Assembly: GCF_017874535.1 (NCBI RefSeq)
Contig: NZ_JAGGLS010000003.1
Coordinates: 1 to 64,000, forward strand
Direction of reading: 5' to 3'
Length of the DNA stretch: 64,000 nucleotides
Origin: Anaerococcus nagyae
GTDB taxonomy: Bacteria; Bacillota; Clostridia; Tissierellales; Peptoniphilaceae
Part shown: positions 8,179-16,624 of the stretch, one piece after another
How the letters are laid out: each line of letters opens with the position of its first letter
Position numbering within the stretch: the first letter of the stretch is position 1
Program-made: the position numbers and the translations under genes
The notes under the pieces: generated by a model
The model's database searches: none
What the model was told of the DNA's origin: nothing
The model's input: the letters and a program-made list of their open reading frames with translations, nothing else

Positions 8179-8502
8179 ATGGAAAAAATTGTTAAAGTGG
8201 CCGAATTATTCGACATATATGGACCGCTTCTAAATGAAAAACAACGTGATGTTATAAATTGCTATTACAATGAAGATTTATCCTTGCAAGAGATAGCTGA
8301 TAATAATGATAAGTCAAAACAAGCTATTTCAGATATGATGACTCGTTCAGTTGATAAATTATTTGAGTTTGAAGATGAGCTTTCTTTACTAAAGAAACAA
8401 GAGGAGCTCAAAGATGCTCTTATGAGTATAAGAGAGCTGATGGAAAGTTCAAATTATGAACAAGCAATTGAAAGAATAACACAAGAAATAGAAAAGATTT
8501 AG
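8179..8502 (+). CDS. ylxM: SRP-associated HTH protein YlxM
   Basis: YlxM-like protein (UPF0122), a small helix-turn-helix protein with sigma-70 region-4 character, encoded just before ffh in most Firmicutes and linked to the signal recognition particle. The HTH is visible in the segment LLNEKQRDVINCYY, then EDLSLQEIADNNDKSKQAIS. The C-terminal half is a charged helix. I chose ATG 8179 because a GGTGAT ribosome site precedes it; an upstream GTG at 8158 lacks one. It lies 11 nt before ffh. Confidence 0.88.
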   Translation: MEKIVKVAELFDIYGPLLNEKQRDVINCYYNEDLSLQEIADNNDKSKQAISDMMTRSVDKLFEFEDELSLLKKQEELKDALMSIRELMESSNYEQAIERITQEIEKI

Positions 8503-8513
8503 GGAGTGATGAT

Positions 8514-9857
8514 ATGGTGTTTGAAGGCCTATCTGATAGACTCCAAGAAACACTTGGAAAACTAACAGGAAAAGGAAAATTAACAGAAAAAGACATCGAT
8601 GCTGCAATGCGAGAGATAAGACTTTCACTTCTTGAAGCTGATGTTAATTACAAAGTTGTAAAAGAATTTGTAAAAACAGTTAAAGAGAGATCGCTAGGCG
8701 CAGATGTAATGCAATCTCTATCTCCAGGTCAAATGGTAGTTAAGATAGTAAATGAAGAGCTAACCAATTTGATGGGAAAAGAGAATTCCAGATTAGACCT
8801 AAAGGGTAGCACACCTCATATGGTTATGATGGTTGGTCTCCAAGGCTCAGGTAAAACTACCCACTCTGGTAAACTTGTCCATATGTTAAAAAAAGAAAAC
8901 AGAAATCCAATGCTCGCTGCCCTAGATATCTATAGACCAGCAGCTATCGAACAACTAAAAGTTGTTGGAAAAAGAGCGGACACATTTGTTTTTGAAGAGG
9001 GTAAACAGGATCCAGTAGTCACAGCTCAAAATGCTAAAAATTATGCAAGAGCAAATAATTATGACACAGTAATCCTCGATACAGCAGGACGTTTACAAAT
9101 TGATGAAGATTTGATGGAAGAACTTCGAAGTATAAAAGAAGCTACTAAGCCTGATGAAATCCTACTTGTAGTAGATGCTATGACAGGTCAAGAGGCAGTT
9201 AACGTTGCTAAGACTTTCGATGAATATCTTGACATCACGGGTGTAATACTCACAAAGCTTGACGGTGATGCAAGAGGTGGAGCAGCACTATCAATTAGGC
9301 AAGTAGTAGGCAAGCCTATCAAATTTGTCGGTGTAGGTGAAAAATTAGAAGATCTAGAACCATTTTATCCAGACAGGATGGCAAATAGGATCCTAGGTAT
9401 GGGTGATGTACTTTCTCTAATCGAAAAAGCCGAAGCTCAAATAGACATGCAAAATGCTAAAGAGCTAGAAGAAAAAATGAGAAATCAAACTTATACCCTA
9501 GATGATTTTATGGATCAGATAAAACAAATCCAAAATATGGGGCCGTTAGAAGACTTACTAGCAATGATTCCTGGAGTAAATAACAAAATGCTTAAACAAA
9601 TCAATGTAGATGATTTAGGATTTCAAAAAATAGAAGCTCTTATCAATTCAATGACTAAACAAGAGCGTGAGAAACCAGAGATCATAGGTAAGAAGAGGAA
9701 AGAAAGAATTTCTAAGGGATCTGGAGTAGATGTAAGAGAATTAAATAAGCTCTTAAAGCAATTTAAAGAACTTAAAAAAATGATGAAACAAGTATCTAAT
9801 ATGAATCCAAAGGGTAAAAAAGGTAGAGGATTTAGGATGCCTAAATTACCATTTTAA
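8514..9857 (+). CDS. ffh: signal recognition particle protein Ffh
   Basis: SRP54 GTPase, which with SRP RNA targets nascent membrane proteins to the translocon. The N domain (1-90) carries ALLEADVN-like LLEADVNYK. The G domain has the P-loop GLQGSGKTT (about residue 107), DTAGR, TKLDGDARGG and GVGEKLEDLEPF. The C-terminal M domain is methionine-rich with GMGDVLSL and MIPGVNNKM, and ends in a basic MNPKGKKGRGFRMPKLPF tail. Length 447 aa is normal. The SRP RNA gene is not in this window. Confidence 0.97.
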   Translation: MVFEGLSDRLQETLGKLTGKGKLTEKDIDAAMREIRLSLLEADVNYKVVKEFVKTVKERSLGADVMQSLSPGQMVVKIVNEELTNLMGKENSRLDLKGSTPHMVMMVGLQGSGKTTHSGKLVHMLKKENRNPMLAALDIYRPAAIEQLKVVGKRADTFVFEEGKQDPVVTAQNAKNYARANNYDTVILDTAGRLQIDEDLMEELRSIKEATKPDEILLVVDAMTGQEAVNVAKTFDEYLDITGVILTKLDGDARGGAALSIRQVVGKPIKFVGVGEKLEDLEPFYPDRMANRILGMGDVLSLIEKAEAQIDMQNAKELEEKMRNQTYTLDDFMDQIKQIQNMGPLEDLLAMIPGVNNKMLKQINVDDLGFQKIEALINSMTKQEREKPEIIGKKRKERISKGSGVDVRELNKLLKQFKELKKMMKQVSNMNPKGKKGRGFRMPKLPF

Positions 9858-9910
9858 TCATATATAATATTTAGCAATTCATCAAAAGAAACGAATGAAA
9901 GGAAGAAGAA

Positions 9911-10156
9911 ATGGCAGTAAAAATTAGATTAAAAAGAATGGGACAAAAGAAAAGACCATTCTATAGAGTTGTTGTAGCAGATTCAAGAAGCCCAAGAGAT
10001 GGTAAATTCATTGAAGAAATTGGTTACTATAATCCAGTAAGCGAGCCAAAAGAGTTCAAAATAGACAATGAAAGAGCCAAATACTGGGTTGGTACAGGTG
10101 CAAAACCAACATCAATCGTTGAAAAACTTTTCAATGATAATGATGTCTTAGCTTAA
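9911..10156 (+). CDS. rpsP: 30S ribosomal protein S16
   Basis: Small-subunit assembly protein S16, 81 aa. The N-terminus [19 protein letters not shown] is diagnostic, and [19 protein letters not shown] follows. The SD GAAAGGAAG precedes it. It is the third gene of the ylxM-ffh operon; 4 nt separate it from the KH-domain gene. Confidence 0.97.
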   Translation: MAVKIRLKRMGQKKRPFYRVVVADSRSPRDGKFIEEIGYYNPVSEPKEFKIDNERAKYWVGTGAKPTSIVEKLFNDNDVLA

Positions 10157-10160
10157 TATC

Positions 10161-10385
10161 ATGAAAGAATTAGTAGAAGTAATAGTAAAAGAACTTGTAG
10201 AAGATAAAAAATCCGTTGAGATTGAAGAAACTCGCAATGATGGCGAAGTAAATATAATTATCCATGTAGCAGAAGCTGACAAAGGACGTGTAATAGGAGT
10301 AAGGGGCAATATAATAAATTCCATCCGTTCCATAGCAAGAGCAGCTGCTATAAAGGAAGATTGCAAGGTTAATATAAAAATATGA
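10161..10385 (+). CDS. khpA: KH-domain RNA-binding protein KhpA (YlqC)
   Basis: A 74-aa single KH-domain protein of the KhpA/YlqC family, which binds RNA and in streptococci partners KhpB in cell elongation. The KH GxxG-type loop is seen in DKGRVIGVRGN (about residues 40-50). It sits between rpsP and rimM as in most Firmicutes and overlaps rimM by 4 nt (ATGA). Confidence 0.93.
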   Translation: MKELVEVIVKELVEDKKSVEIEETRNDGEVNIIIHVAEADKGRVIGVRGNIINSIRSIARAAAIKEDCKVNIKI

Positions 10386-10867
10386 GAATAACAGTAGCAG
10401 AGATAGTAACTACACATGGCATCAATGGCAATCTTAAAGTGAAAAACTTAAGTGATAATGAAAAAAGATTTGAAAATGGGGAAAAGCTACTCATAGACAA
10501 TGAAGAACTTACAGTAGAGTCCTCATTTGACCAAAAGGGTCTAAAAGTTATTAAATTTGAAGAATATAATAATATAAATGACGTTCTAAAATTTATAGGC
10601 AAAGATATAACTATTGAAGATAAAGATTTAGGAAAACTTCACGAAGATGAGTATTATGTTTTTCAATTAGAAGGACTTGATGTATACGATAATGGGCAAA
10701 AAGTCGGTACAATCAAGGAGGTAATAACAGGTGTATATCCAAATGATGTTTATGTTATAAAAACAGATAAAGATGAAGTTTACTTTCCAGCTTTAAATGC
10801 TACTGTAAAAAAAGTTGATTTAGAAAATGGATTTATAGAAATAGAAAACTTTAGTGACTATGAATAA
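10382..10867 (+). CDS. rimM: ribosome maturation factor RimM
   Basis: RimM helps late assembly of the 30S head near S19. The N-terminal barrel starts VAEIVTTHGINGNLKV (family: G.hG..G...V). The C-terminal PRC-barrel contains DEYYVFQLEGLDVYDNGQ and ends with VYFPALNATVKKVD. 161 aa is normal. It starts in an ATGA overlap with khpA and overlaps trmD by 8 nt. Confidence 0.94.
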   Translation: MRITVAEIVTTHGINGNLKVKNLSDNEKRFENGEKLLIDNEELTVESSFDQKGLKVIKFEEYNNINDVLKFIGKDITIEDKDLGKLHEDEYYVFQLEGLDVYDNGQKVGTIKEVITGVYPNDVYVIKTDKDEVYFPALNATVKKVDLENGFIEIENFSDYE

Positions 10868-11567
10868 AATAACCATTCTTACCCTATTTCCAGAAAGTTT
10901 TGAGTTTCTTAAAACTTATGGAGTCATAGGTAAGGCTATATCAAAAGGATTACTAGAATTAGAATTTGTAAATATTAGAGATTTTTCAAATGATAAGCAC
11001 AATCATGTAGATGATACAGTTTATGGGGGAGCAGCAGGCATGCTTATGAAGCCAAAGCCTCTCTACGATGCCTTAATGTCTGTAAAAAAAACGAACTCTA
11101 AAGTAGCTTATATGTCAGCTACTGGTAGAGTATTAGATCAGAAATTAGCAATCAACTTAGCAGATATAGAGCATCTAATATTAATATGTGGTCACTATGA
11201 AGGCATAGATGCAAGAATAATAAACCACTATGTAGACTATGAAATATCTATAGGAGATTATGTGCTAACAGGAGGAGAAATTCCTGCTATGGTACTAATA
11301 GACTCCATGTCAAGATTTATAGATGGAGTAGTAGGTAAGGAAGAATCCCTAAAAACAGATTCCCATTACAATACATTATTGCAGCAAGATGAATATACCA
11401 AGCCAAGAAATTTTAACGGCTACTTCGTGCCACATGAGTTGGTAAGCGGAGATCATAAGAAAATTGCAGCTTGGAATAAAAAGTCAGCAATAGAAAAAAC
11501 AAAAAAAGTCAGACCAGATTTATATGAAAAATTCCTAAGAGAGGAGAATGAAAATGGACTTAATTAA
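10860..11567 (+). CDS. trmD: tRNA (guanine-37-N1)-methyltransferase TrmD
   Basis: TrmD makes m1G37 in tRNAs, using a knotted SPOUT fold. Diagnostic segments are [28 protein letters not shown] and [16 protein letters not shown], which form the SAM-binding trefoil knot. I chose ATG 10860, inside the last codons of rimM; a GTG two codons earlier is possible. The end overlaps rplS. Length 236 aa is typical. Confidence 0.95.
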   Translation: MNKITILTLFPESFEFLKTYGVIGKAISKGLLELEFVNIRDFSNDKHNHVDDTVYGGAAGMLMKPKPLYDALMSVKKTNSKVAYMSATGRVLDQKLAINLADIEHLILICGHYEGIDARIINHYVDYEISIGDYVLTGGEIPAMVLIDSMSRFIDGVVGKEESLKTDSHYNTLLQQDEYTKPRNFNGYFVPHELVSGDHKKIAAWNKKSAIEKTKKVRPDLYEKFLREENENGLN

Positions 11568-11901
11568 AAAAATAGATCAAGAAAATTCACGTGAAGATCA
11601 ATTCGATTTTAACGTAGGGGATACAGTTAGAATATCTTATAGAATCAAAGAAGGTGACAAAACTAGACTTCAAGACTTTGAAGGAACAGTTATCAAAATT
11701 AAAGAAGGTGGAATCAACAAATCATTTACACTTAGAAGAATTTCTTACGGTGTAGGTGTTGAAAGAACATTCCTTTATAATTCACCAAGAATTGAAAAAC
11801 TTGTAGTAACAAGACACGGTAAAGTACGTCGTGCAAAACTTAACTACCTAAGAGATCGTCAAGGTAAGGCTACAAAAGTAAAAGAAAAAACAAATTATTA
11901 A
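11554..11901 (+). CDS. rplS: 50S ribosomal protein L19
   Basis: L19 lies at the 30S-50S interface. Diagnostic segments are [45 protein letters not shown] and [16 protein letters not shown]. The AGGAG at 11542-11546 gives a 7-nt spacer to ATG 11554; the ATG at 11548 is too close to it, so the protein is 115 aa. It overlaps trmD by 14 nt. It is normally followed by rbgA, which here lies 4.7 kb away. Confidence 0.96.
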   Translation: MDLIKKIDQENSREDQFDFNVGDTVRISYRIKEGDKTRLQDFEGTVIKIKEGGINKSFTLRRISYGVGVERTFLYNSPRIEKLVVTRHGKVRRAKLNYLRDRQGKATKVKEKTNY

Positions 11902-11908
11902 TATAAAT

Positions 11909-12066
11909 GGGCTGTTGCAGAACTATGAATAATTATCGTCCTATCATTAAAAGATTCTTTTAGGAAATTTTTTATATAGCCTGCCGACTTATGGAGGTAA
12001 AATTTTCGTAGAGGTTCTTCTAATGATTTTGGGACTATTTATTCATGATGCAATAGTCCTTTTTTA
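11909..12066 (+). mobile_element. palindromic MITE-like element, also serving as rplS terminator
   Basis: A ~151-bp imperfect palindrome. The left end GGGCTGTTGCA (11909-11919), followed by an ATGAATAA-type segment, is mirrored by TTATTCAT and TGCAATAGTCC (12049-12059). Internal arms near 11937 (ATCATTAAAAG) and 12018 (CTTCTAATGAT) also pair. A T-run follows the right end, so the element can end transcription of the rplS operon. Similar GGRCTGTTGCA-like ends occur near 53640 and 59454, and a GAGCTGTTG variant at 55019. It has no coding capacity. The IS source is not certain. Confidence 0.7.
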
Positions 12067-12099
12067 TTTGATAATTTAAATTAGTTGAAAGAACGAATG

Positions 12100-12919
12100 C
12101 GGATAAAACAAAGATCATGTGCTATGCATGTGGAACAATTTAGATTTAGTTTAAAGCCAAAAAATTCTCACTTGTAATATAATTATGATAACTACAGGCA
12201 TAATTAAATAAGGATAATAAATTGGATAACGTAATTTATCGCATACAAAATGAAGATATAAATATCGCATAATACTTGCAGCAAAATTTAGAAGGCAAGA
12301 AATAAAATAGTATATACAAAATCAATTAAAAGAAATTTAATACACTGATTAAATAAGTATAAAAAATACGAAGATCCACTTATGAACAAGTTAGAATTAA
12401 AATAAATAAAAAAACTGCTTAATCAGTAGTTGGAACAGAGTTACGTATTGCCAAATACTTGGAATCCATACATAATAGAGACATTTATATTTGTATCTTA
12501 TAGGCGATGTGCAAACTATCAGCTAAGATAGTAGTTTGGGTTACAACATATTTAATCTAGAAATTTCATTTTTAATATTATCTTCTAGGTAGGAGTCTAG
12601 AAATAAAAACTAGCTATAACCTGAATCAAACTTTGTCTAAAGATGGAAATAAAACATCTCCATTGAATATATATTCTCTCTTTATAAAAATTATCCTCCA
12701 TACTAGAGGAAAGGTTTTTTCGCTTAAGAATTTTTGGTGAATTTGAAATAAAGCTTAGATAGCTTTTTAAATATTCCTTCTTTTTATTTTTTATTCATAA
12801 TGTTCTCCTCACAAATATTTTGCTAACTAAATACTACTAAGTAGACAACAATTTTCTTTTCTTTAAAAAAATATTAATAAATGATACAATATTTTAAATA
12901 ATGAAAAAGGGGAGATATT
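12100..12919. other. decayed intergenic stretch
   Basis: About 800 bp with no intact gene. On + an out-of-repair frame runs 12369-12503 (entered separately). On - a strong ribosome site (GAGGAG) and ATG lie at about 12792-12808, but TAA comes after four codons. Downstream on - (12530-12780), broken frames with codon-like content suggest a dead gene. A promoter for the aminotransferase probably lies in 12840-12905. Confidence 0.6.
12369..12503 (+). pseudogene. relic of an unidentified gene
   Basis: One frame reads sensibly over 45 codons but has an internal TAA after INKKTA. The later part, SVVGTELRIAKYLESIHN, looks like real protein. There is no start or ribosome site. I do not recognise the family. 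It lies inside the 4.7-kb block that splits rplS from rbgA. Confidence 0.4.
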
Positions 12920-14161
12920 ATGGGAAAAGATATTATAGCAGATCATGCAAGATGGCCAAGACTTGAAGATGAAATTTTCAAAGTAAGTGAAGAATGTAAA
13001 AGAGCAATAAAAGAAAAGGGAAGGGATAAGATTATAAATTCAACTCTTGGAACTTTGGTAGATGATGATGGAAATCTAATTGCTTTTAATAGTGTATATG
13101 ATACATTAAAAAACATGGATAAAAAATCAATAGCAAGCTATGGGGCAATTGAAGGTGATGAAGCTTATCTTGACTTATTAGTTGATAAGTGTTTTGGCCC
13201 TTATAAACCAAAAGCTTATATAAAAGCTGTTGCAACTGCTGGAGGAACTGGAGCTGTAAGGCACAGTTTGTGGACATTCTTAAATCAGGGTGATTATGCA
13301 ATTTGTCCGAATTGGTATTGGCCAGCTTATCTTACAATGTGTGAAGAATTTGACAGGGAATTTAAAACTTATGAATTTTTAGATGAGAACTTTAATTTCA
13401 ATCTAGAAGAATTTACCAAAAGTTTAGACTTCGCTTTAGAGAAACGTGATAGAGTGGTTTGTATATTTAATTCTCCTGCCAATAATCCTACAGGTTTTAG
13501 CATAGAAGATTCTATGTGGGATAAGATACTTGATGTAATAAAGAATAGGGCAGTTGATGGGAAATACATCAATATTCTTCTTGATGTTGCCTATATAGAA
13601 TTTGCAGGTGATGGATCTCAAAAGAAATTTTTCCAAAAATTTTCTTCCTTACCAGAAAATATTATAACAACAGTTGCCTATTCTATGAGTAAATCTTACA
13701 CAGCTTACGGTTTAAGGGCTGGTGCTTGTATAATAATTTCATCAAATGAAGATATGGCAAATAGGGCCTTTGATTCAATGAAACATTCAAATAGAGCAAA
13801 CTTGTCAAATATAACCCATGCTGGTATGAATATTTTAGTTGATATAGAAAATGATGAAGAAATGAAGAAGTCCTATGAAAATGAGCTTGAATTAAATAGG
13901 CTATTGCTTGAAAAAAGAGCTAAAGTTTTTGTAAAAAAGGCAAAGGAAATAGATCTTATCCATCTTCCATATTTTGGAGGATTTTTCATATCAATACCAT
14001 GTGATAATCCAAAAGAGGTTTCCAAAAAATTAAAAGAGAAAAATATGTATATAGTTGCAAATAAAAATGGACTAAGATTTGCTGTTTGTGCAGTAAGTGA
14101 AGAAAAATGTGAGATTTCACCAAAACTTATAAAAGAAGCTATTGATGAAGTAAATAGATAA
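12920..14161 (+). CDS. PLP-dependent aminotransferase, class I/II
   Basis: A fold-type I aminotransferase of 413 aa. The PLP lysine lies in YSMSKSYTAYGLRAG (about residue 255-269), with the phosphate-binding Arg after it. The Asn-Pro pair of the cofactor pocket is FNSPANNPTGF, and the Asp/Tyr segment is LLDVAYIEF. The GGTGAVR segment binds the cofactor phosphate. The substrate is probably an aromatic amino acid or aspartate, but the sequence does not settle it. SD GGGGAG. It converges on the PEPCK-like gene, sharing a bidirectional terminator. It lies in the block inserted into the rplS-rbgA cluster. Confidence 0.88.
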   Translation: MGKDIIADHARWPRLEDEIFKVSEECKRAIKEKGRDKIINSTLGTLVDDDGNLIAFNSVYDTLKNMDKKSIASYGAIEGDEAYLDLLVDKCFGPYKPKAYIKAVATAGGTGAVRHSLWTFLNQGDYAICPNWYWPAYLTMCEEFDREFKTYEFLDENFNFNLEEFTKSLDFALEKRDRVVCIFNSPANNPTGFSIEDSMWDKILDVIKNRAVDGKYINILLDVAYIEFAGDGSQKKFFQKFSSLPENIITTVAYSMSKSYTAYGLRAGACIIISSNEDMANRAFDSMKHSNRANLSNITHAGMNILVDIENDEEMKKSYENELELNRLLLEKRAKVFVKKAKEIDLIHLPYFGGFFISIPCDNPKEVSKKLKEKNMYIVANKNGLRFAVCAVSEEKCEISPKLIKEAIDEVNR

Positions 14162-14167
14162 AAATAA

Positions 14168-14206
14168 AAACTCAAGCAAGATATTTTATATTTGCTTGAG
14201 TTTTTA
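14168..14206. terminator. bidirectional terminator
   Basis: ACTCAAGCAA pairs with TTGCTTGAGT around an AT loop, with A-runs before and T-runs after. It serves the converging aminotransferase and PEPCK-like genes. Confidence 0.85.
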
Positions 14207-14212
14207 TAATTT

Positions 14213-15955
14213 TTACATATTTTTAATTAGTTCAAATAATTCAATGGCAGCAGCTTTTGGGCCTTCAAATTGCATATTTTCAAGTCCTAATTGAGTCCTT
14301 ATTGTTCCTACCTTTACATTATTTTCAAATAAAGTTTCAAAGTATTGGTCTAATAATTTGTCACATTCTTTCATTTTTTGAACAGGTCCAAATGGATTTG
14401 CAAAATAAGTTTGAACAAGACCAGTTTCTGTTGTAGTTCCCTTGGCAAGCCTTGCTCCTCTTTTAAAGATTCTTAGAGCTTCTTTTTTCTCATCAAATAT
14501 TTCTATTGAAGATTCATTGTCTAAAACCGCTGAGTAGTTATCAGCGTATAGGAAAAAGTCAACCTCATATCCCTTATTTATTTCTTCAAAACTTGCCACA
14601 GGCATTATAAGTCTTGAATTTACTTTGTCAGGATTCATAAAAATTGATCTGTCAATTTGCTTAAAGGCATAGCCAGCATCGAGATCGTCAAGTCTTACAA
14701 AAGCACCTATTTCTGTACCATAAGCATAAACTTTTTCATTCTTTATTCTAAATGATCCCATATCATCAAAGACTATGGTCATCTCTTTTATATAGTCTTT
14801 GGCAAGAGATCTAAAGGCTTCTATTGATTCGCTCTTTCCAGCTCCGCTATCACCAAGAATTACTATATTTACTGTTTTATTGTTTTGTAAAACTATTGAA
14901 AGACCAGCCCCATGTATTGGTAAATATCCCTTTTTTATATTTATTACATTGTTTAAGGTTAAAACCATTTTTTTCAAATAACCAAAATAGTCAATTTTAT
15001 CGCTATAGGCAATATATCCAACATATAATTTATTTTCTTTATCATAATAGAAAGAATTTTTCCTATCACCTTTATCTTTTGGTCCATAAATATAAATGGC
15101 ATCAGGAGTTCTTTCCTCTATTTCTTTAACATCTGCGAGTTCAAATAGGTTTGATGCTGAGACTCCATGAGTGAGAAGATCTCTATGAAAGAAAATATAT
15201 ATTAAATTATCTCCCACTTTTGCTGGATAGCAGAAGAAGTGTTTGTAATTTATATCTGTATCAAAAATTGGATTTTCATAAACTTCTTCAAATATTCCAT
15301 CTCTTTTATTTGATTTAGTATAAGTGATATATGGAGTTTCAATCATAACTTTAGTTATAAAAGGAATTTTATTTAAATCTCCATAAATTTTTGGAAAGTC
15401 TTTATCAAAATATCTTATCATAATAGAAGCATCAGCTGCAGCAGGAACTTGTCTATAAACTTTTGGCCATTCTCCTATTATAGACATTTCAACTCTTCTG
15501 TAGGCTTGAAGGATCATATTCTTTAAATTTTCATTAATTTCAACAAAATTTACAACTCCAACTCCACGAGAATCTTTTTTTTGTTCTATTATTGAATATC
15601 TTTCAAGATTTCTCCAATAATTATAGAATTCCTCAACTATCTTTAATAGTCCGTCTTTTTCCTTATTTAGATTGTGATATTTGTTTATTTTCGATGAAAC
15701 TTCGTCAATATTCATGACGGTAAGTAGCTTGAAAATATCAACTAATTCTTTTGAAAGAGAGTCTACAGAGGAATTAATAAAAAATTGTTCTATATATGTG
15801 TATACTCTTGATGATTCTTTTTTATGATAATTTATAAATGATTTTGTTAATTCAAGGAAAGAATCGCTATTTAAAAGCTCATTGACATCATTAAAAAATT
15901 GTTCTGATAAATTTAAGATAGCTTTATTTCCTGTAATTGAAAATTCTTTACTCAT
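14213..15955 (-). CDS. PEP-carboxykinase-like P-loop protein of unknown role
   Basis: About 580 aa. The C-terminal half (from about residue 350) has a P-loop, ILGDSGAGKSES, then VFDDMGSF and later GTTTETGLVQTYFANPFGP. This order resembles ATP-dependent PEP carboxykinase and HPr kinase (GxxGxGK, a metal-binding DD, a C-terminal GT-rich loop), but the classical PEPCK substrate motifs are changed. The N-terminal ~300 aa are not recognisable. An adenylate-forming or phosphotransfer activity is an inference; I would not call it a true PEPCK. ATG at 15955 is preferred because GGAGA precedes it; an ATG four codons upstream (15967) is possible. Confidence 0.6.
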   Translation of the reverse strand: MSKEFSITGNKAILNLSEQFFNDVNELLNSDSFLELTKSFINYHKKESSRVYTYIEQFFINSSVDSLSKELVDIFKLLTVMNIDEVSSKINKYHNLNKEKDGLLKIVEEFYNYWRNLERYSIIEQKKDSRGVGVVNFVEINENLKNMILQAYRRVEMSIIGEWPKVYRQVPAAADASIMIRYFDKDFPKIYGDLNKIPFITKVMIETPYITYTKSNKRDGIFEEVYENPIFDTDINYKHFFCYPAKVGDNLIYIFFHRDLLTHGVSASNLFELADVKEIEERTPDAIYIYGPKDKGDRKNSFYYDKENKLYVGYIAYSDKIDYFGYLKKMVLTLNNVINIKKGYLPIHGAGLSIVLQNNKTVNIVILGDSGAGKSESIEAFRSLAKDYIKEMTIVFDDMGSFRIKNEKVYAYGTEIGAFVRLDDLDAGYAFKQIDRSIFMNPDKVNSRLIMPVASFEEINKGYEVDFFLYADNYSAVLDNESSIEIFDEKKEALRIFKRGARLAKGTTTETGLVQTYFANPFGPVQKMKECDKLLDQYFETLFENNVKVGTIRTQLGLENMQFEGPKAAAIELFELIKNM

Positions 15956-16133
15956 TTTGTTCTCCATTCTTTCTTCTTTTCTAATTTTATTGATAATTTT
16001 TATTAATTGTATATCAAAACTTGGTTAAAAACAAGGATAATAAAATGCTATTTAAATAAAAATTTATCATATTAGTATTTTAAACCGTTTATATTATAGT
16101 TTTTATCTACTCCTTATCTTAACTACTTTAAAT

Positions 16134-16454
16134 TTATTCATTACTTTTCATAAATCTAATTTTCCGAAATATCATTATAATATATAAAATATCGATGACT
16201 ATTATAGCTAGTAGTGGTATATCCTTAATTATATCTGTAAAGGTATTTAAAAATAATATTATAGTGCTAATTAAAAATAATAACAATTCATATTTTTTTA
16301 AAGAATTATTTTTAATATCTAAAAAGTAATTTGATATTAAAAACATTATAGTCAGGCTGCTCCATAAGATGGCGTTTTTATCATAAGTATATATAGATCC
16401 AATTAATATTAGTACAAAAATTATTAATAAAAATTTAGCGTATGTTTTTGTCAT
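16134..16454 (-). CDS. small membrane protein, unknown
   Basis: A 106-aa protein with four hydrophobic segments (about 6-24, 29-46, 55-72, 77-95) and a basic C-terminus RKIRFMKSNE. No family is recognised. A GGAGA site precedes the ATG on the minus strand. It is alone between the PEPCK-like gene and rbgA, at the edge of the inserted block. Confidence 0.6.
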   Translation of the reverse strand: MTKTYAKFLLIIFVLILIGSIYTYDKNAILWSSLTIMFLISNYFLDIKNNSLKKYELLLFLISTIILFLNTFTDIIKDIPLLAIIVIDILYIIMIFRKIRFMKSNE

Positions 16455-16566
16455 TTCTGTCTCCTATTTTAACTTTTAGTAGGTAATTACATAACAATAA
16501 TATATAATCAGTATAATGATTATTCAACTTTATTCAAATTCTTATATTAAATATACAAACTAGCTC

Positions 16567-16610
16567 TTTCTAGATAAAAAACAACATATTATGTATAATA
16601 TATCTAGAAA
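16567..16610 (+). promoter_or_regulatory. inverted repeat around the rbgA -10 box
   Basis: TTTCTAGATA (16567-16576) is mirrored exactly by TATCTAGAAA (16601-16610), 24 nt apart. A TATAAT (16594-16599) lies between the arms. The ribosome site AAGGAG follows at about 16613. It could be an operator or a leader hairpin. Confidence 0.5.
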
Positions 16611-16624
16611 ATAAGGAGATAGTT

